From: Streptomyces sp. NBC_00370
GTDB lineage: Bacteria > Actinomycetota > Actinomycetes > Streptomycetales > Streptomycetaceae
Direction of reading: 5' to 3'
Assembly: GCF_036084755.1 (NCBI RefSeq)
Contig: NZ_CP107968.1
Span: 5,046,501 to 5,110,500 of the forward strand
Length of the DNA stretch: 64,000 nucleotides
Within the stretch, counting starts at the first letter, position 1. Every line of letters starts with the position of its first letter. Of this stretch, positions 27,177 through 34,977 are shown in pieces. Position numbers and translations under genes: made by a program. The notes below the pieces were generated by a model. It was not told where the DNA came from, searched no databases, and was given only the letters and a program-made list of their open reading frames with translations.

Positions 27177-28364
27177 TCAGGCCGTGCCGCGCTCCCACCA
27201 GGGCAGCTCGGCCGTGATCGTCGTCGGACCGCCCTCGGGCGAGTCGAGGACGAGCAGCCCGTCCACGGCGCCGAGCCGCTCGGCGAGCCCCGCCATCCCC
27301 GTACCGCCGTCGAGCCGCGCACCGCCGTGGCCGTCGTCGCCGACCTGGATGAGCAGCCGGTCCTCGGCACGCCACAGGTCGACGGAGGCCATCCGCGCCC
27401 CGCTGTGCTTGCTGACGTTCTGCAGCAGCTCCGAGACGGTGAAGTACGCGATGCCCTCGATGGCCTGCGCCGGCCGGTCGGCCAGATCGACGGTCACCTT
27501 CACCGGGACCGTGCAGCGGGAGGCGACGGAGGACAGCGCGGCGTCCAGGCCCCGGTCGGTGAGGACGGCGGGGTGGATGCCGCGCGCCAGGTCCCGCAGT
27601 TCCTGGAGCGCCAGCTTCACCTCGCCGTGCGCCTCGTCGACCATCACGGCCGCCGCGTCGGGATCTTCGAGCAGCTTCTCCTTCGCCAGACCGAGCCCCA
27701 TGGCGAGGGCGACGAGCCGGGCCTGTGCCCCGTCGTGCAGATCGCGCTCGATCCGGCGCAGGTCGGCGGCTGCCGTGTCCACGACCACGCCCCGGTCCGA
27801 CTCCAGCTCGGCGATCCGCCGCTCAAGGCCGTCGGACGGCGACAGCAGGCCCCGCACCATCGCCCGGTCGACGTTGGTCAGCCCGCGCACCACGAACGGC
27901 AGCACCGGCCACAGCACGATGAGCCCGACGAGCGTCACGGCGAACGTCAGAACGCCCCAGGGCAGCCGGATGAACGCGTACAGCGCCGTCCGCCAGGCCA
28001 CCGTGTCCTTGAGCCCCGTCCAGAGCCGGCCGAAGAAGCCGTCCGTGCCCGGCTCGCGCCTGCCCTTGCGGAACAGCGGACTCGGCTCGTCGATCCGCAG
28101 CCCCAGCAGCCCCCGCGCGCGGGCCCGTTCGCCCTTGCCGTACAGCCGCGCACCGGCGAGGCCGAGCGCCAGCCACGGCAGACCGATCACCGTCACGGAC
28201 AGACCCACACCGGTGGTGATGGCGAACACGATGAGCACGAACGCGACCACGGAAACGGGCAGGTTCGCCAGGAGGTAGGAGATCTCCTTCCACGTGTGCC
28301 GGTTGTAGGCGAAGCGCGCGGGCGGCGGCAGATCGGACGAGGCGGGGCTGGCACTGGCGGTCAT
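27177..28364 (-). CDS. Sensor histidine kinase (HisKA_3), paralogue 2
   Basis: A 395-residue membrane sensor kinase, first gene of the operon. Four hydrophobic segments occupy about residues 28-75 and 122-160; His about 210 in DLRRIERDLHDGAQARLVALAM is the phospho-acceptor; the ATPase domain carries ELLQNVSKHSGARMASVDLW and DDGHGGARLDGGTGMAGLAERLGAVDG. The kinase half is nearly the same as in paralogue 1, even at DNA level over long runs, while the sensor halves differ more. ATG 28364 was chosen because a G-rich run precedes it and the upstream frame lacks family similarity. It is divergent from nuoA of the second complex I operon. Confidence 0.9.
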   Translation of the reverse strand: MTASASPASSDLPPPARFAYNRHTWKEISYLLANLPVSVVAFVLIVFAITTGVGLSVTVIGLPWLALGLAGARLYGKGERARARGLLGLRIDEPSPLFRKGRREPGTDGFFGRLWTGLKDTVAWRTALYAFIRLPWGVLTFAVTLVGLIVLWPVLPFVVRGLTNVDRAMVRGLLSPSDGLERRIAELESDRGVVVDTAAADLRRIERDLHDGAQARLVALAMGLGLAKEKLLEDPDAAAVMVDEAHGEVKLALQELRDLARGIHPAVLTDRGLDAALSSVASRCTVPVKVTVDLADRPAQAIEGIAYFTVSELLQNVSKHSGARMASVDLWRAEDRLLIQVGDDGHGGARLDGGTGMAGLAERLGAVDGLLVLDSPEGGPTTITAELPWWERGTA

Positions 28365-28458
28365 AACCCCCCAGCCTGCCGGGCCGGAGTCGCCGGCGCC
28401 ATGGGGAAGCTGGGAGGAGGGAACTGGGGATAACCCCACCCTTGCCGGACGCGGCTGC

Positions 28459-28486
28459 TTACCCAATCTTTAACAGGGCCTAGACT
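28459..28486 (+). promoter_or_regulatory. Candidate promoter of the second nuo operon
   Basis: TTACCC (28459-28464) and TAGACT (28481-28486) are spaced by 16 bases, about 60 bases ahead of the nuoA2 start. The -10 is good, the -35 weak. The region is shared with the divergent kinase operon. Confidence 0.4.
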
Positions 28487-28543
28487 CCCGTCCGTACAGA
28501 TCGTCGAAGAGGCTGCTACGAGGTCAGGGAGCGAGGGGCGGAC

Positions 28544-28936
28544 GTGTCGGAACCGACCGTTCTCGCGGGGGACTACTTCCACGGCTACACGGTGGTCGGG
28601 CTGCTCGCCGTCATCGGTGTGCTGTTCGTCGCGGTGGCCTTCGGGGCGGGACAGCTGCTGCGCCCCGTGGTCCCCACCCAGGAGAAGATGCTCACCTACG
28701 AGTGCGGCGTCGACCCGGTGGGCGAGGGCTGGGCACACACCCAGGTCCGTTACTACGTCTACGCGTTCCTCTATGTGATCTTCGCCGTCGACTCGGTCTT
28801 CCTGTTCCCGTGGGCCACGGTCTTCGCCGCCCCGGGCTACGGCGCCACGACGCTGGTCGAGATGTTCGTCTTCCTCGGCTTCCTGGCCGTGGGACTGCTC
28901 TACGCATGGAAGAAGGGCGTCCTGGAATGGACGTGA
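28544..28936 (+). CDS. nuoA2: NADH-quinone oxidoreductase subunit A, second cluster
   Basis: A 130-residue membrane subunit with three helices. The conserved cytoplasmic loop YECGVDPVGEGWAHTQVRYYVYAFLYVIFAVDSVFLFPW holds the cysteine, the Arg/Tyr pair and the acidic Asp of the NuoA family, which lies by the quinone cavity. GTG 28544 begins the ten-gene operon; the end overlaps nuoB2 by ten bases. The symbol suffix marks the second copy, not an established name for this strain. Confidence 0.93.
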   Translation: MSEPTVLAGDYFHGYTVVGLLAVIGVLFVAVAFGAGQLLRPVVPTQEKMLTYECGVDPVGEGWAHTQVRYYVYAFLYVIFAVDSVFLFPWATVFAAPGYGATTLVEMFVFLGFLAVGLLYAWKKGVLEWT

Positions 28937-29580
28937 CCCCCGCCCCTGCCGCCGAGCCCGCGCTGCCTCCCGAGCCCGAGCTGCTGCCCGAGCCGAGGCG
29001 TCTCGGCGTGCTCTCGCGGCTGGCACCCGAACCGATGAAGGTCGTCCTCAACTGGGGCCGCCGCTACAGCCTGTGGGTCTTCAACTTCGGACTCGCCTGC
29101 TGCGCCATCGAGTTCATCGCCGCCTCGATGGCCAGGCACGACTTCATCCGGCTCGGAGTGATCCCCTTCGCCCCCGGGCCGCGCCAGGCCGACCTGATGG
29201 TGGTGTCCGGCACGGTCACGGACAAGATGGCACCCGCCGTGAAGCGGCTGTACGAGCAGATGCCCGAGCCCAAGTACGTGATCTCCTTCGGCGCCTGCTC
29301 CAACTGCGGCGGCCCGTACTGGGACTCGTACTCGGTCACGAAGGGCGTCGACCAGATCATCCCCGTCGACGTGTACGTACCGGGCTGTCCGCCCCGGCCC
29401 GAGGCGCTCCTCCAGGGCATCCTCAAACTCCAGGAGAAGATCGCCCGCGAGACGCTCGGCGACCGGTACGCGTCGGCGGCCAGGCCGTCGACCGCCGCGC
29501 TGCGCAGCGATCTGGTCGCACCTCCGGCGCCGGGTGCCACGCCTGCCGCTCCTGCTGCCCCTGGTGAGGGAGCGTCGTGA
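28927..29580 (+). CDS. nuoB2: NADH-quinone oxidoreductase subunit B, second cluster
   Basis: A 217-residue iron-sulfur subunit that in complex I holds cluster N2, the final electron donor to quinone. The four N2 cysteines are visible: the pair in FGLACCAIEF, the one in GACSN and the one in VYVPGCPPRPEALLQG. The stretch ISFGACSNCGGPYWDSY has an additional cysteine and differs from the usual ISMGSCANGGGYYHYSY; this resembles NuoB-like subunits of ferredoxin- or hydrogenase-linked complexes, an impression that needs a phylogeny. The N-terminus (about 1-35) is Pro/Glu-rich and the C-terminus (about 185-217) is Ala/Pro-rich. ATG 28927; the end overlaps nuoC2 (GTGA). Confidence 0.92.
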   Translation: MDVTPAPAAEPALPPEPELLPEPRRLGVLSRLAPEPMKVVLNWGRRYSLWVFNFGLACCAIEFIAASMARHDFIRLGVIPFAPGPRQADLMVVSGTVTDKMAPAVKRLYEQMPEPKYVISFGACSNCGGPYWDSYSVTKGVDQIIPVDVYVPGCPPRPEALLQGILKLQEKIARETLGDRYASAARPSTAALRSDLVAPPAPGATPAAPAAPGEGAS

Positions 29581-30479
29581 ACGCGTACGACCGGCTGCCC
29601 GACCCGGCGGCCGTGGCCGAGGTCTTCGGCGAGGGCGCGACGGCGGAGCGGGCGTACGAACTCCTCACCGTCGATGTCCCGGCGGCCTCCTGGATCAGCG
29701 CACTCGAAGCGGCACGCGACCAGTTGGGCTGCGGCTTCTTCGACTGGCTCAGCGCCGTGGACGAACCGGGCACCGGCTTCCGTGTCTGCGCGCATGTCGT
29801 CGCGCTGGGCGGCGGCACGGTCCGCAAACTGCTGCTCCGTACGACCGTCCCGCACGAGGCGCCCGTCCTGCCGACCGCGCTCGGCGTGTACGCGGGCGCC
29901 GGCTGGCACGAGCGGGAGACGTACGAGATGTTCGGCGTCTCCTTCACCGACCACCCGAACCTCGTCCACCTGCTGCTCCCCGAGACCTTCGAAGGCCACC
30001 CGCTGCGCAAGGACTTCGTCCTCGCGGCCCGGGTCGCCAAGGCGTGGCCGGGGGCTAAGGAACCGGGGGAGTCCGAGGGCGGCGGCCCGCGCAGGCGGCA
30101 GATGCTGCCGCCCGGCGTGCCCGACCCGAACGAATGGGGCCCGCTGAAGGGCCAGCTCCCGCCGGCCCCCGCGCGGCCCGCACGCGGCGCCCGCACCGGC
30201 CGCGCGGCCGGTGCGGCCGACACCGCGACGGGGGAACGGCCCGAGCGGCCCGTACGCCGCGCCCGCAGCGTGTCGGAGGGCTCGGCGAGCCAGCAGGCCC
30301 CGGCCGCCGACGCACCGTGGCGCGAGCCGAAGGCGGAGCCGAAGCCGGAATCCAAGCCGGAGCCGAAGCCGGAATCCGGTGACCGCCCGGACACCGACCG
30401 CCCGGACACCGACCGCCCGGACACCGACCGCCCGGACACGGACCGCCCCGAGACCGACCGCCCCGGAGGAGACGCGTGA
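29577..30479 (+). CDS. nuoC2: NADH-quinone oxidoreductase subunit C, second cluster, with repeat-rich tail
   Basis: A 300-residue protein. Residues about 20-160 are the 30-kDa complex I domain: FFDWLSAVDEPGTGFRVCAHV, then the signature WHERETYEMFGVSFTDHPNLVHLLLPETFEGHPLRKDFVL. Residues about 165-300 are low complexity: Pro/Arg-rich, then EPKPESKPEPKPES, then five to six copies of a DRPDT pentamer coded by a 15-base tandem repeat (30381-30470). No NuoD domain is fused and no nuoD gene follows: the next gene is nuoH. In complete complexes NuoC sits against NuoD, so the tail may mark a changed partner. GTG 29577 overlaps the nuoB2 stop. Confidence 0.9.
   Translation: MNAYDRLPDPAAVAEVFGEGATAERAYELLTVDVPAASWISALEAARDQLGCGFFDWLSAVDEPGTGFRVCAHVVALGGGTVRKLLLRTTVPHEAPVLPTALGVYAGAGWHERETYEMFGVSFTDHPNLVHLLLPETFEGHPLRKDFVLAARVAKAWPGAKEPGESEGGGPRRRQMLPPGVPDPNEWGPLKGQLPPAPARPARGARTGRAAGAADTATGERPERPVRRARSVSEGSASQQAPAADAPWREPKAEPKPESKPEPKPESGDRPDTDRPDTDRPDTDRPDTDRPETDRPGGDA
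30381..30470 (+). repeat. 15-bp coding tandem repeat in the nuoC2 tail
   Basis: Five full copies and one partial copy of GACCGCCCGGACACC, each coding Asp-Arg-Pro-Asp-Thr, with small changes in the last copies. Copy number probably varies between strains by slippage without a frame change. Confidence 0.9.
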
Positions 30480-31444
30480 ATGACGTGCTCGACGTCGTCC
30501 TGCGGCTGGTCGTCGTCTTCGTCGCGTTCCTGGTCCTCCCCCTTGTCGTCGGGCAGACCGAGCACAAGGTGATGGCCCATATGCAGGGCCGGCTCGGCCC
30601 TATGCACGCGGGCGGCTTCCACGGCTGGGCCCAGCTCGTCGCCGACGGGGTGAAGTTCGCGCAGAAGGAGGACATCGTCCCCGCTGCCGCCGACCGCCGC
30701 GTCTTCCAACTCGCCCCCGCCGTGGCCCTGCTGCCGTATCTGATCGTGCTGATCGCGATCCCCGTCGGACCGTCCGGGAGCGCCGTCGGCCAGGCCGTCG
30801 ACGCGGGCATCTTCTTCGTCCTCGCCGTACTCGGCGTCGGGGTGCTCGGCTCGCTCATGGCGGGCTGGGCCTCGGCCAACAAGTTCTCCCTCCTCGGCGG
30901 GCTGCGCACCGCCGCCCAACTGCTCGCCTACGAGCTGCCGATGCTGCTCGCCGCCGCCTCCGTCGCGATGGCCGCCGGCACGGTCTCGCTGCCCGGCATC
31001 CTCGACGCCTTCGCGTGGTGGTGGGTGCCGTGGCAGATCGTCGGCGGTGTCGTCTTCTTCGTCGCCGGGCTCGCCGAACTCCAGCGCCCGCCCTTCGACA
31101 TGCCGGTCGCCGACTCCGAGATCATCTTCGGTGCCTACACCGAGTACACCGGGCTGCGCTTCGCCCTCTTCCTGCTCGCCGAGTACGCGGGCATCGTCGT
31201 CCTGTCCGGGCTGACCGCCGTCCTGTTCCTGGGCGGCTGGCACGGTCCCTTCGGCGCCGAAGGGCTCGGCTGGGTCTGGACCCTGCTCAAGACCGCCGTG
31301 CTCGCCTTCGTCGTCATCTGGCTGCGGGTGAGCTATCCGCGGCTGCGCGAGGACCAGTTGCAGAAGCTCGCCTGGACCGTCCTCATCCCGCTCGCCCTCG
31401 CTCAGATCGCCCTCACCGGCATCGTCAAGGTGGTGATCACCTAG
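30476..31444 (+). CDS. nuoH2: NADH-quinone oxidoreductase subunit H, second cluster
   Basis: A 322-residue membrane subunit with about eight helices that connects the quinone site to the proton channels. Family motifs: GQTEHKVMAHMQGRLGPMHAGGFHGWAQLVADGVKFAQKEDIVP near the N-terminus, and AGLAELQRPPFDMPVADSEIIFGAYTEYTGLRFALFLLAEYA (the acidic loop). The usual ERK..AR.Q.R.GP reads TEHKVMAHMQGRLGP. GTG 30476 overlaps the nuoC2 stop; the final TAG overlaps nuoI2 by one base. Confidence 0.93.
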   Translation: MNDVLDVVLRLVVVFVAFLVLPLVVGQTEHKVMAHMQGRLGPMHAGGFHGWAQLVADGVKFAQKEDIVPAAADRRVFQLAPAVALLPYLIVLIAIPVGPSGSAVGQAVDAGIFFVLAVLGVGVLGSLMAGWASANKFSLLGGLRTAAQLLAYELPMLLAAASVAMAAGTVSLPGILDAFAWWWVPWQIVGGVVFFVAGLAELQRPPFDMPVADSEIIFGAYTEYTGLRFALFLLAEYAGIVVLSGLTAVLFLGGWHGPFGAEGLGWVWTLLKTAVLAFVVIWLRVSYPRLREDQLQKLAWTVLIPLALAQIALTGIVKVVIT

Positions 31445-32034
31445 TGGCTCCTCCGATCCCCGGCAGCGGCCTCGCCAAGGGCCTGGCCGTCACCCTGCGC
31501 ACGATGACGAAGAAGACCGTCACCGCGCAGTACCCGGAAGCCCAGCCCGAACTCCCGCCCCGCAGCCGTGGGGTGATCGGCCTGTTCGAGGAGAACTGCA
31601 CGGTCTGCATGCTCTGCGCCAGGGAGTGCCCCGACTGGTGCATCTACATCGACTCCCACAAGGAGACGGTCCCGGCCGCCGCCCCCGGCGGGCGTGAGCG
31701 CAGCCGTAACGTCCTCGACCGGTTCGCCATCGACTTCGCGCTCTGCATGTACTGCGGTATCTGCATCGAGGTCTGTCCTTTCGACGCGCTGTTCTGGTCA
31801 CCGGAGTTCGAGTACGCGGAGACCGACATCCACGAGCTGACCCATGAACGCGACAAGCTCCGCGAATGGATGTGGACGGTCCCCGCGCCGCCCGCGCTCG
31901 ACCCCGGCGCCGAGGAGCCCAAGGAGATCGGCGCCGCGCGCAAGGCCGTCGACAAGGCCGAGGCCGCCCGGCAGTTGGCGGAGCAGCGGGACGAGCAGCC
32001 GGGAGAGCAGCGGGAAGCGGGGGCGGGCGAGTGA
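31444..32034 (+). CDS. nuoI2: NADH-quinone oxidoreductase subunit I, second cluster (8Fe ferredoxin type)
   Basis: A 196-residue subunit with two 4Fe-4S clusters (N6a, N6b in complex I): CTVCMLCARECP and CMYCGICIEVCP, both with full four-cysteine sets. In a normal complex it receives electrons from NuoG; here nuoE, F and G are missing, so NuoI is the likely entry point, as in ferredoxin-dependent complexes. The C-terminal about 50 residues are charged (Glu/Ala/Gln). GTG 31444 overlaps the nuoH2 stop; the end overlaps nuoJ2 (GTGA). Confidence 0.93.
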   Translation: MAPPIPGSGLAKGLAVTLRTMTKKTVTAQYPEAQPELPPRSRGVIGLFEENCTVCMLCARECPDWCIYIDSHKETVPAAAPGGRERSRNVLDRFAIDFALCMYCGICIEVCPFDALFWSPEFEYAETDIHELTHERDKLREWMWTVPAPPALDPGAEEPKEIGAARKAVDKAEAARQLAEQRDEQPGEQREAGAGE

Positions 32035-32621
32035 CCCTCGCCGCGACCGCGACCGCAGCGGCTGCCACCACCGGACCCGGCTTCCTGTCCCCGACGGGCG
32101 TCGAGATCACCTTCCTGCTGGTGGGCCTGGTCACCTTCGGCGCCGCGCTCGTCACCGTCACCACCAAGCAGCTCGTGCACGCCGCGCTCTGGCTGATCGT
32201 GGCGCTCGGCGGCCTGGCCGTCGAATACCTGCTGCTGACGGCGGAGTTCATCGCCTGGGTGCAGGTCCTGATCTACGTCGGTTCCGTGGTGGTCCTCCTG
32301 CTCTTCGGTCTGATGCTCACCAGAGCCCCCATCGGCCGCTCGCCGGACGCCGATTCGGGCAACAGGGCCGCGGCCCTCGCGGTCGCCGTCCTCGCAGCGG
32401 CGGCCCTGGTCTGGGTCGTCGTCGACGCGTTCCGCACGACCTGGATCGATCTGGACGGACCGGCGCAGGGCTCCACGAAGGTGTCGGGGCAGATCCTGTT
32501 CCGGCACTGGGTGCTGCCGTTCGAGGCGCTGTCCGTGCTGCTGCTGGCCGCGCTCGTCGGCGCGATCGTCCTGTCCCGCAAGAAGAGCCGTGCCGCCAGC
32601 GGTGAGGAGCAGCAGCGCTGA
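32031..32621 (+). CDS. nuoJ2: NADH-quinone oxidoreductase subunit J, second cluster
   Basis: A 196-residue membrane subunit with five helices. The conserved third helix reads AVEYLLLTAEFIAWVQVLIYVGSVVVLLLFGLMLT, matching the pi-bulge helix of NuoJ that takes part in coupling quinone reduction to proton pumping. The GTG start overlaps the nuoI2 stop and the TGA overlaps the nuoK2 ATG by one base. Confidence 0.92.
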   Translation: MTLAATATAAAATTGPGFLSPTGVEITFLLVGLVTFGAALVTVTTKQLVHAALWLIVALGGLAVEYLLLTAEFIAWVQVLIYVGSVVVLLLFGLMLTRAPIGRSPDADSGNRAAALAVAVLAAAALVWVVVDAFRTTWIDLDGPAQGSTKVSGQILFRHWVLPFEALSVLLLAALVGAIVLSRKKSRAASGEEQQR

Positions 32622-32971
32622 TGCATCTCGTCTATCCCGCCGTGCTGGCGGCCCTCCTCTTCTGCACGGGCGTCTACGGGCTGCTCGCGCGCCGCAACTC
32701 GATCCTCGTGCTGATGTCGGTCGAGCTGATGCTCAACGCCGTCAACCTCAATCTGGTCGCCTTCGACGCCTGGCTCCGCGACACCCTGCACGCCGGCCAG
32801 GCGCTCACCCTGTTCGTCATCGCCGTCGCAGCCGCCGAGATCGGCATCGGCCTGGCGATCGTCCTCGCCGTGTACCGCAACCGCGGCACCTCGGACATCG
32901 ACCGGCTCCGGGACACCGCCGAGGCGGGCACGCCCGACGGACCCGCCGAGAATGCCGAGGCCAGCGCGTGA
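32621..32971 (+). CDS. nuoK2: NADH-quinone oxidoreductase subunit K, second cluster
   Basis: A 116-residue, three-helix membrane subunit with both channel glutamates: MSVELMLNAVNLNLVAF and VIAVAAAEIGIGLAIVLAVYRN. The polar C-terminus (about 95-116) is longer than in most NuoK. It overlaps nuoL2 by four bases. Confidence 0.93.
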   Translation: MHLVYPAVLAALLFCTGVYGLLARRNSILVLMSVELMLNAVNLNLVAFDAWLRDTLHAGQALTLFVIAVAAAEIGIGLAIVLAVYRNRGTSDIDRLRDTAEAGTPDGPAENAEASA

Positions 32972-34974
32972 ACACCACGACCCTCGCCGTGCTCGTCCCG
33001 CTCCTTCCGTTCCTGGGCGCGGCGGCCGGGCTGCTGCTCGGCCGTACCGCACCCGAATTCGTCCGCCCGCTGGCCGTCCTGCCGCCGCTCGTCTCCGCCG
33101 TGCTGGCCGTGCTCGTGGCCGTACGGCAGGGCGGCGGAGCCGGTGGCGGCAAGGCACCGCTGGACGCGGCGACCCAGCTCACCCCGACCGGCTCGGTCCC
33201 CGTCGACCTGGCCCTGCACATCGACGGCTTCGCCGCGCTCGTCGCCGTCCTCGTCGCCGTCGTCGCCTCGTGCGTGCAGATCTACTCGACGGCCTATCTG
33301 CGCGACGACGCCCGCTACCCCTCCTACGCCGCCCTGGTCTCGCTGTTCACCGCCGCGATGCTGCTCGTCGTCTACTCGGGCGACCTGATGGTGCTGCTGG
33401 TCGGCTGGGAGATCATGGGCATCTGCTCGTACTTCCTCGTCGGCCACTACTGGGAGACGCCCGAGGCGCGCGCCGCCTCCCTCAAGGCGTTCCTGGTCAC
33501 CAAGCTCGGCGATGTCCCCTTCCTGATCGGTCTGTTCGCGCTCGCCGCCGACACCGGGACGTTCCGCGTCACCGGCGTGCTGACGGCCGTCGGCAACGGC
33601 GAACTCGACCATCCGACGCTGATCGCGCTGCTGCTGCTCGCCGGTGTCGCGGGCAAGTCGGCGCAGTTCCCGCTGCACACCTGGCTGCCGGACGCGATGG
33701 CGGGCCCCACGCCCGTCTCCGCGCTGATCCACGCGGCGACCATGGTCGCCGCCGGTGTCTACTTCGTCGCCCGGCTCCTCCCCGTCTTCGCCGCCTCACG
33801 GGCGGCCCTGGTCGTCCTCGCCGTCATGGCCGCGGTGACGATGGTCGGCTCGGCGCTCGCCGCGCTCGCCCAGGACGACATCAAACGCGTCCTCGCCTAC
33901 TCGACCCTCGGCCAACTCGGCTACATGACCGGCGCGCTGGCCGTCGGCGACCGCGGCGCCGCCGTCTTCCACCTCCTCGCGCACGGCGCTTTCAAGGCCC
34001 TGCTCTTCCTCGGCGCCGGTGTGGTCATCCACGCCGCCGGCACCAACTCGCTCGCCGCCATGTCCCGCATGGGCGGTCTGGCCAAACGCATCCCCGACGC
34101 GTACTGGACGATGACCGTCGCCCTGCTCGCGCTCGCCGCGATCCCTCCCTTCGCCGGCTTCTTCTCCAAGGAGTCCGTGCTCGGCGCCGCCGAACACGCC
34201 GCCCTCGGCGACTCCGCGCTCGCCCCCGGGGCGGCGGGCTGGACCGTGCTCGTCGCCGGTCTGGTCACCGCCCTGCTCACCGCCGCCTACGCCACCCGGC
34301 TGTGGCTGCTGGCCTTCCACGGCCACGGCCCCGAGGCCGTGGCCCACGGCAGACAGCCCGTCGCCATGAGCGCCGTCCTGTGGGTGCTCGCGATCCCCAC
34401 CGTCGGGCTCGGCCTGACGATCGGTTACCTCACGGACTGGTTCGACGGACACAGCCTCGCCCCCACCCTCACCACCTCCGTCCTGGGCACGGGAGTCGCG
34501 CTCGTCGGCGGGCTGACCACCTACGGCAGTTGGAAGCACACCTCGGCCCTGGCGGCGAGCAGTCCGATGGGCGCGGTCTCCGCCCACCCCGACGCCGAGC
34601 CGGCGCTCTCCGAGGAAGAGGCCATCGAGAGCCACCGGGCCGTCTACGGCGACATCGCCGGCTCGTACGACCCCGCCGACCCCGGCCGGCTGCTGCTGGG
34701 ACGGCTGCACCGGCACGCGGCGGCGGGCTTCCACCTCGACGCCCTGTACGGCGCCCTCTTCGTACGCCCCGTCCTCGCGGCGGCCCGGCTGGTCCGCTTC
34801 CTCGACCGCGAGGTCGTCGACACGTACGTACGCGGAGCGGGCACCGGCACCCGCTGGCTCGGTGCCGCCGTACGCCGGGCGCAGACCGGCAACGTGCAGT
34901 CCTACCTGAGCGCCCTGCTCGCCGGCTCGCTCGTCCTGGCGATCGCCGCCGTACTCGTCGCCGCCGGAGCGTGA
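32968..34974 (+). CDS. nuoL2: NADH-quinone oxidoreductase subunit L, second cluster
   Basis: A 668-residue antiporter-like subunit, about 37 residues longer than the NuoL of the first operon. Key elements: LLVGWEIMGICSYFLVGHYWETPEARAASLKAFLVTKLGD (conserved Glu and Lys), LLLAGVAGKSAQFPLHTWLPDAMAGPTPVSALIHAATMVAAGVY, and AQDDIKRVLAYSTLGQLGYM. The C-terminal amphipathic-helix region (about 560-640) is polar and ends with a last membrane helix. GTG 32968 overlaps nuoK2 by four bases. Confidence 0.93.
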   Translation: MNTTTLAVLVPLLPFLGAAAGLLLGRTAPEFVRPLAVLPPLVSAVLAVLVAVRQGGGAGGGKAPLDAATQLTPTGSVPVDLALHIDGFAALVAVLVAVVASCVQIYSTAYLRDDARYPSYAALVSLFTAAMLLVVYSGDLMVLLVGWEIMGICSYFLVGHYWETPEARAASLKAFLVTKLGDVPFLIGLFALAADTGTFRVTGVLTAVGNGELDHPTLIALLLLAGVAGKSAQFPLHTWLPDAMAGPTPVSALIHAATMVAAGVYFVARLLPVFAASRAALVVLAVMAAVTMVGSALAALAQDDIKRVLAYSTLGQLGYMTGALAVGDRGAAVFHLLAHGAFKALLFLGAGVVIHAAGTNSLAAMSRMGGLAKRIPDAYWTMTVALLALAAIPPFAGFFSKESVLGAAEHAALGDSALAPGAAGWTVLVAGLVTALLTAAYATRLWLLAFHGHGPEAVAHGRQPVAMSAVLWVLAIPTVGLGLTIGYLTDWFDGHSLAPTLTTSVLGTGVALVGGLTTYGSWKHTSALAASSPMGAVSAHPDAEPALSEEEAIESHRAVYGDIAGSYDPADPGRLLLGRLHRHAAAGFHLDALYGALFVRPVLAAARLVRFLDREVVDTYVRGAGTGTRWLGAAVRRAQTGNVQSYLSALLAGSLVLAIAAVLVAAGA

Positions 34975-34977
34975 GCC

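Noticed and set aside
30381..30470. Frameshift or pseudogene signal in nuoC2
   Set aside because: The repeat unit is 15 bases, so the frame is intact and the stop overlaps the nuoH2 start normally.
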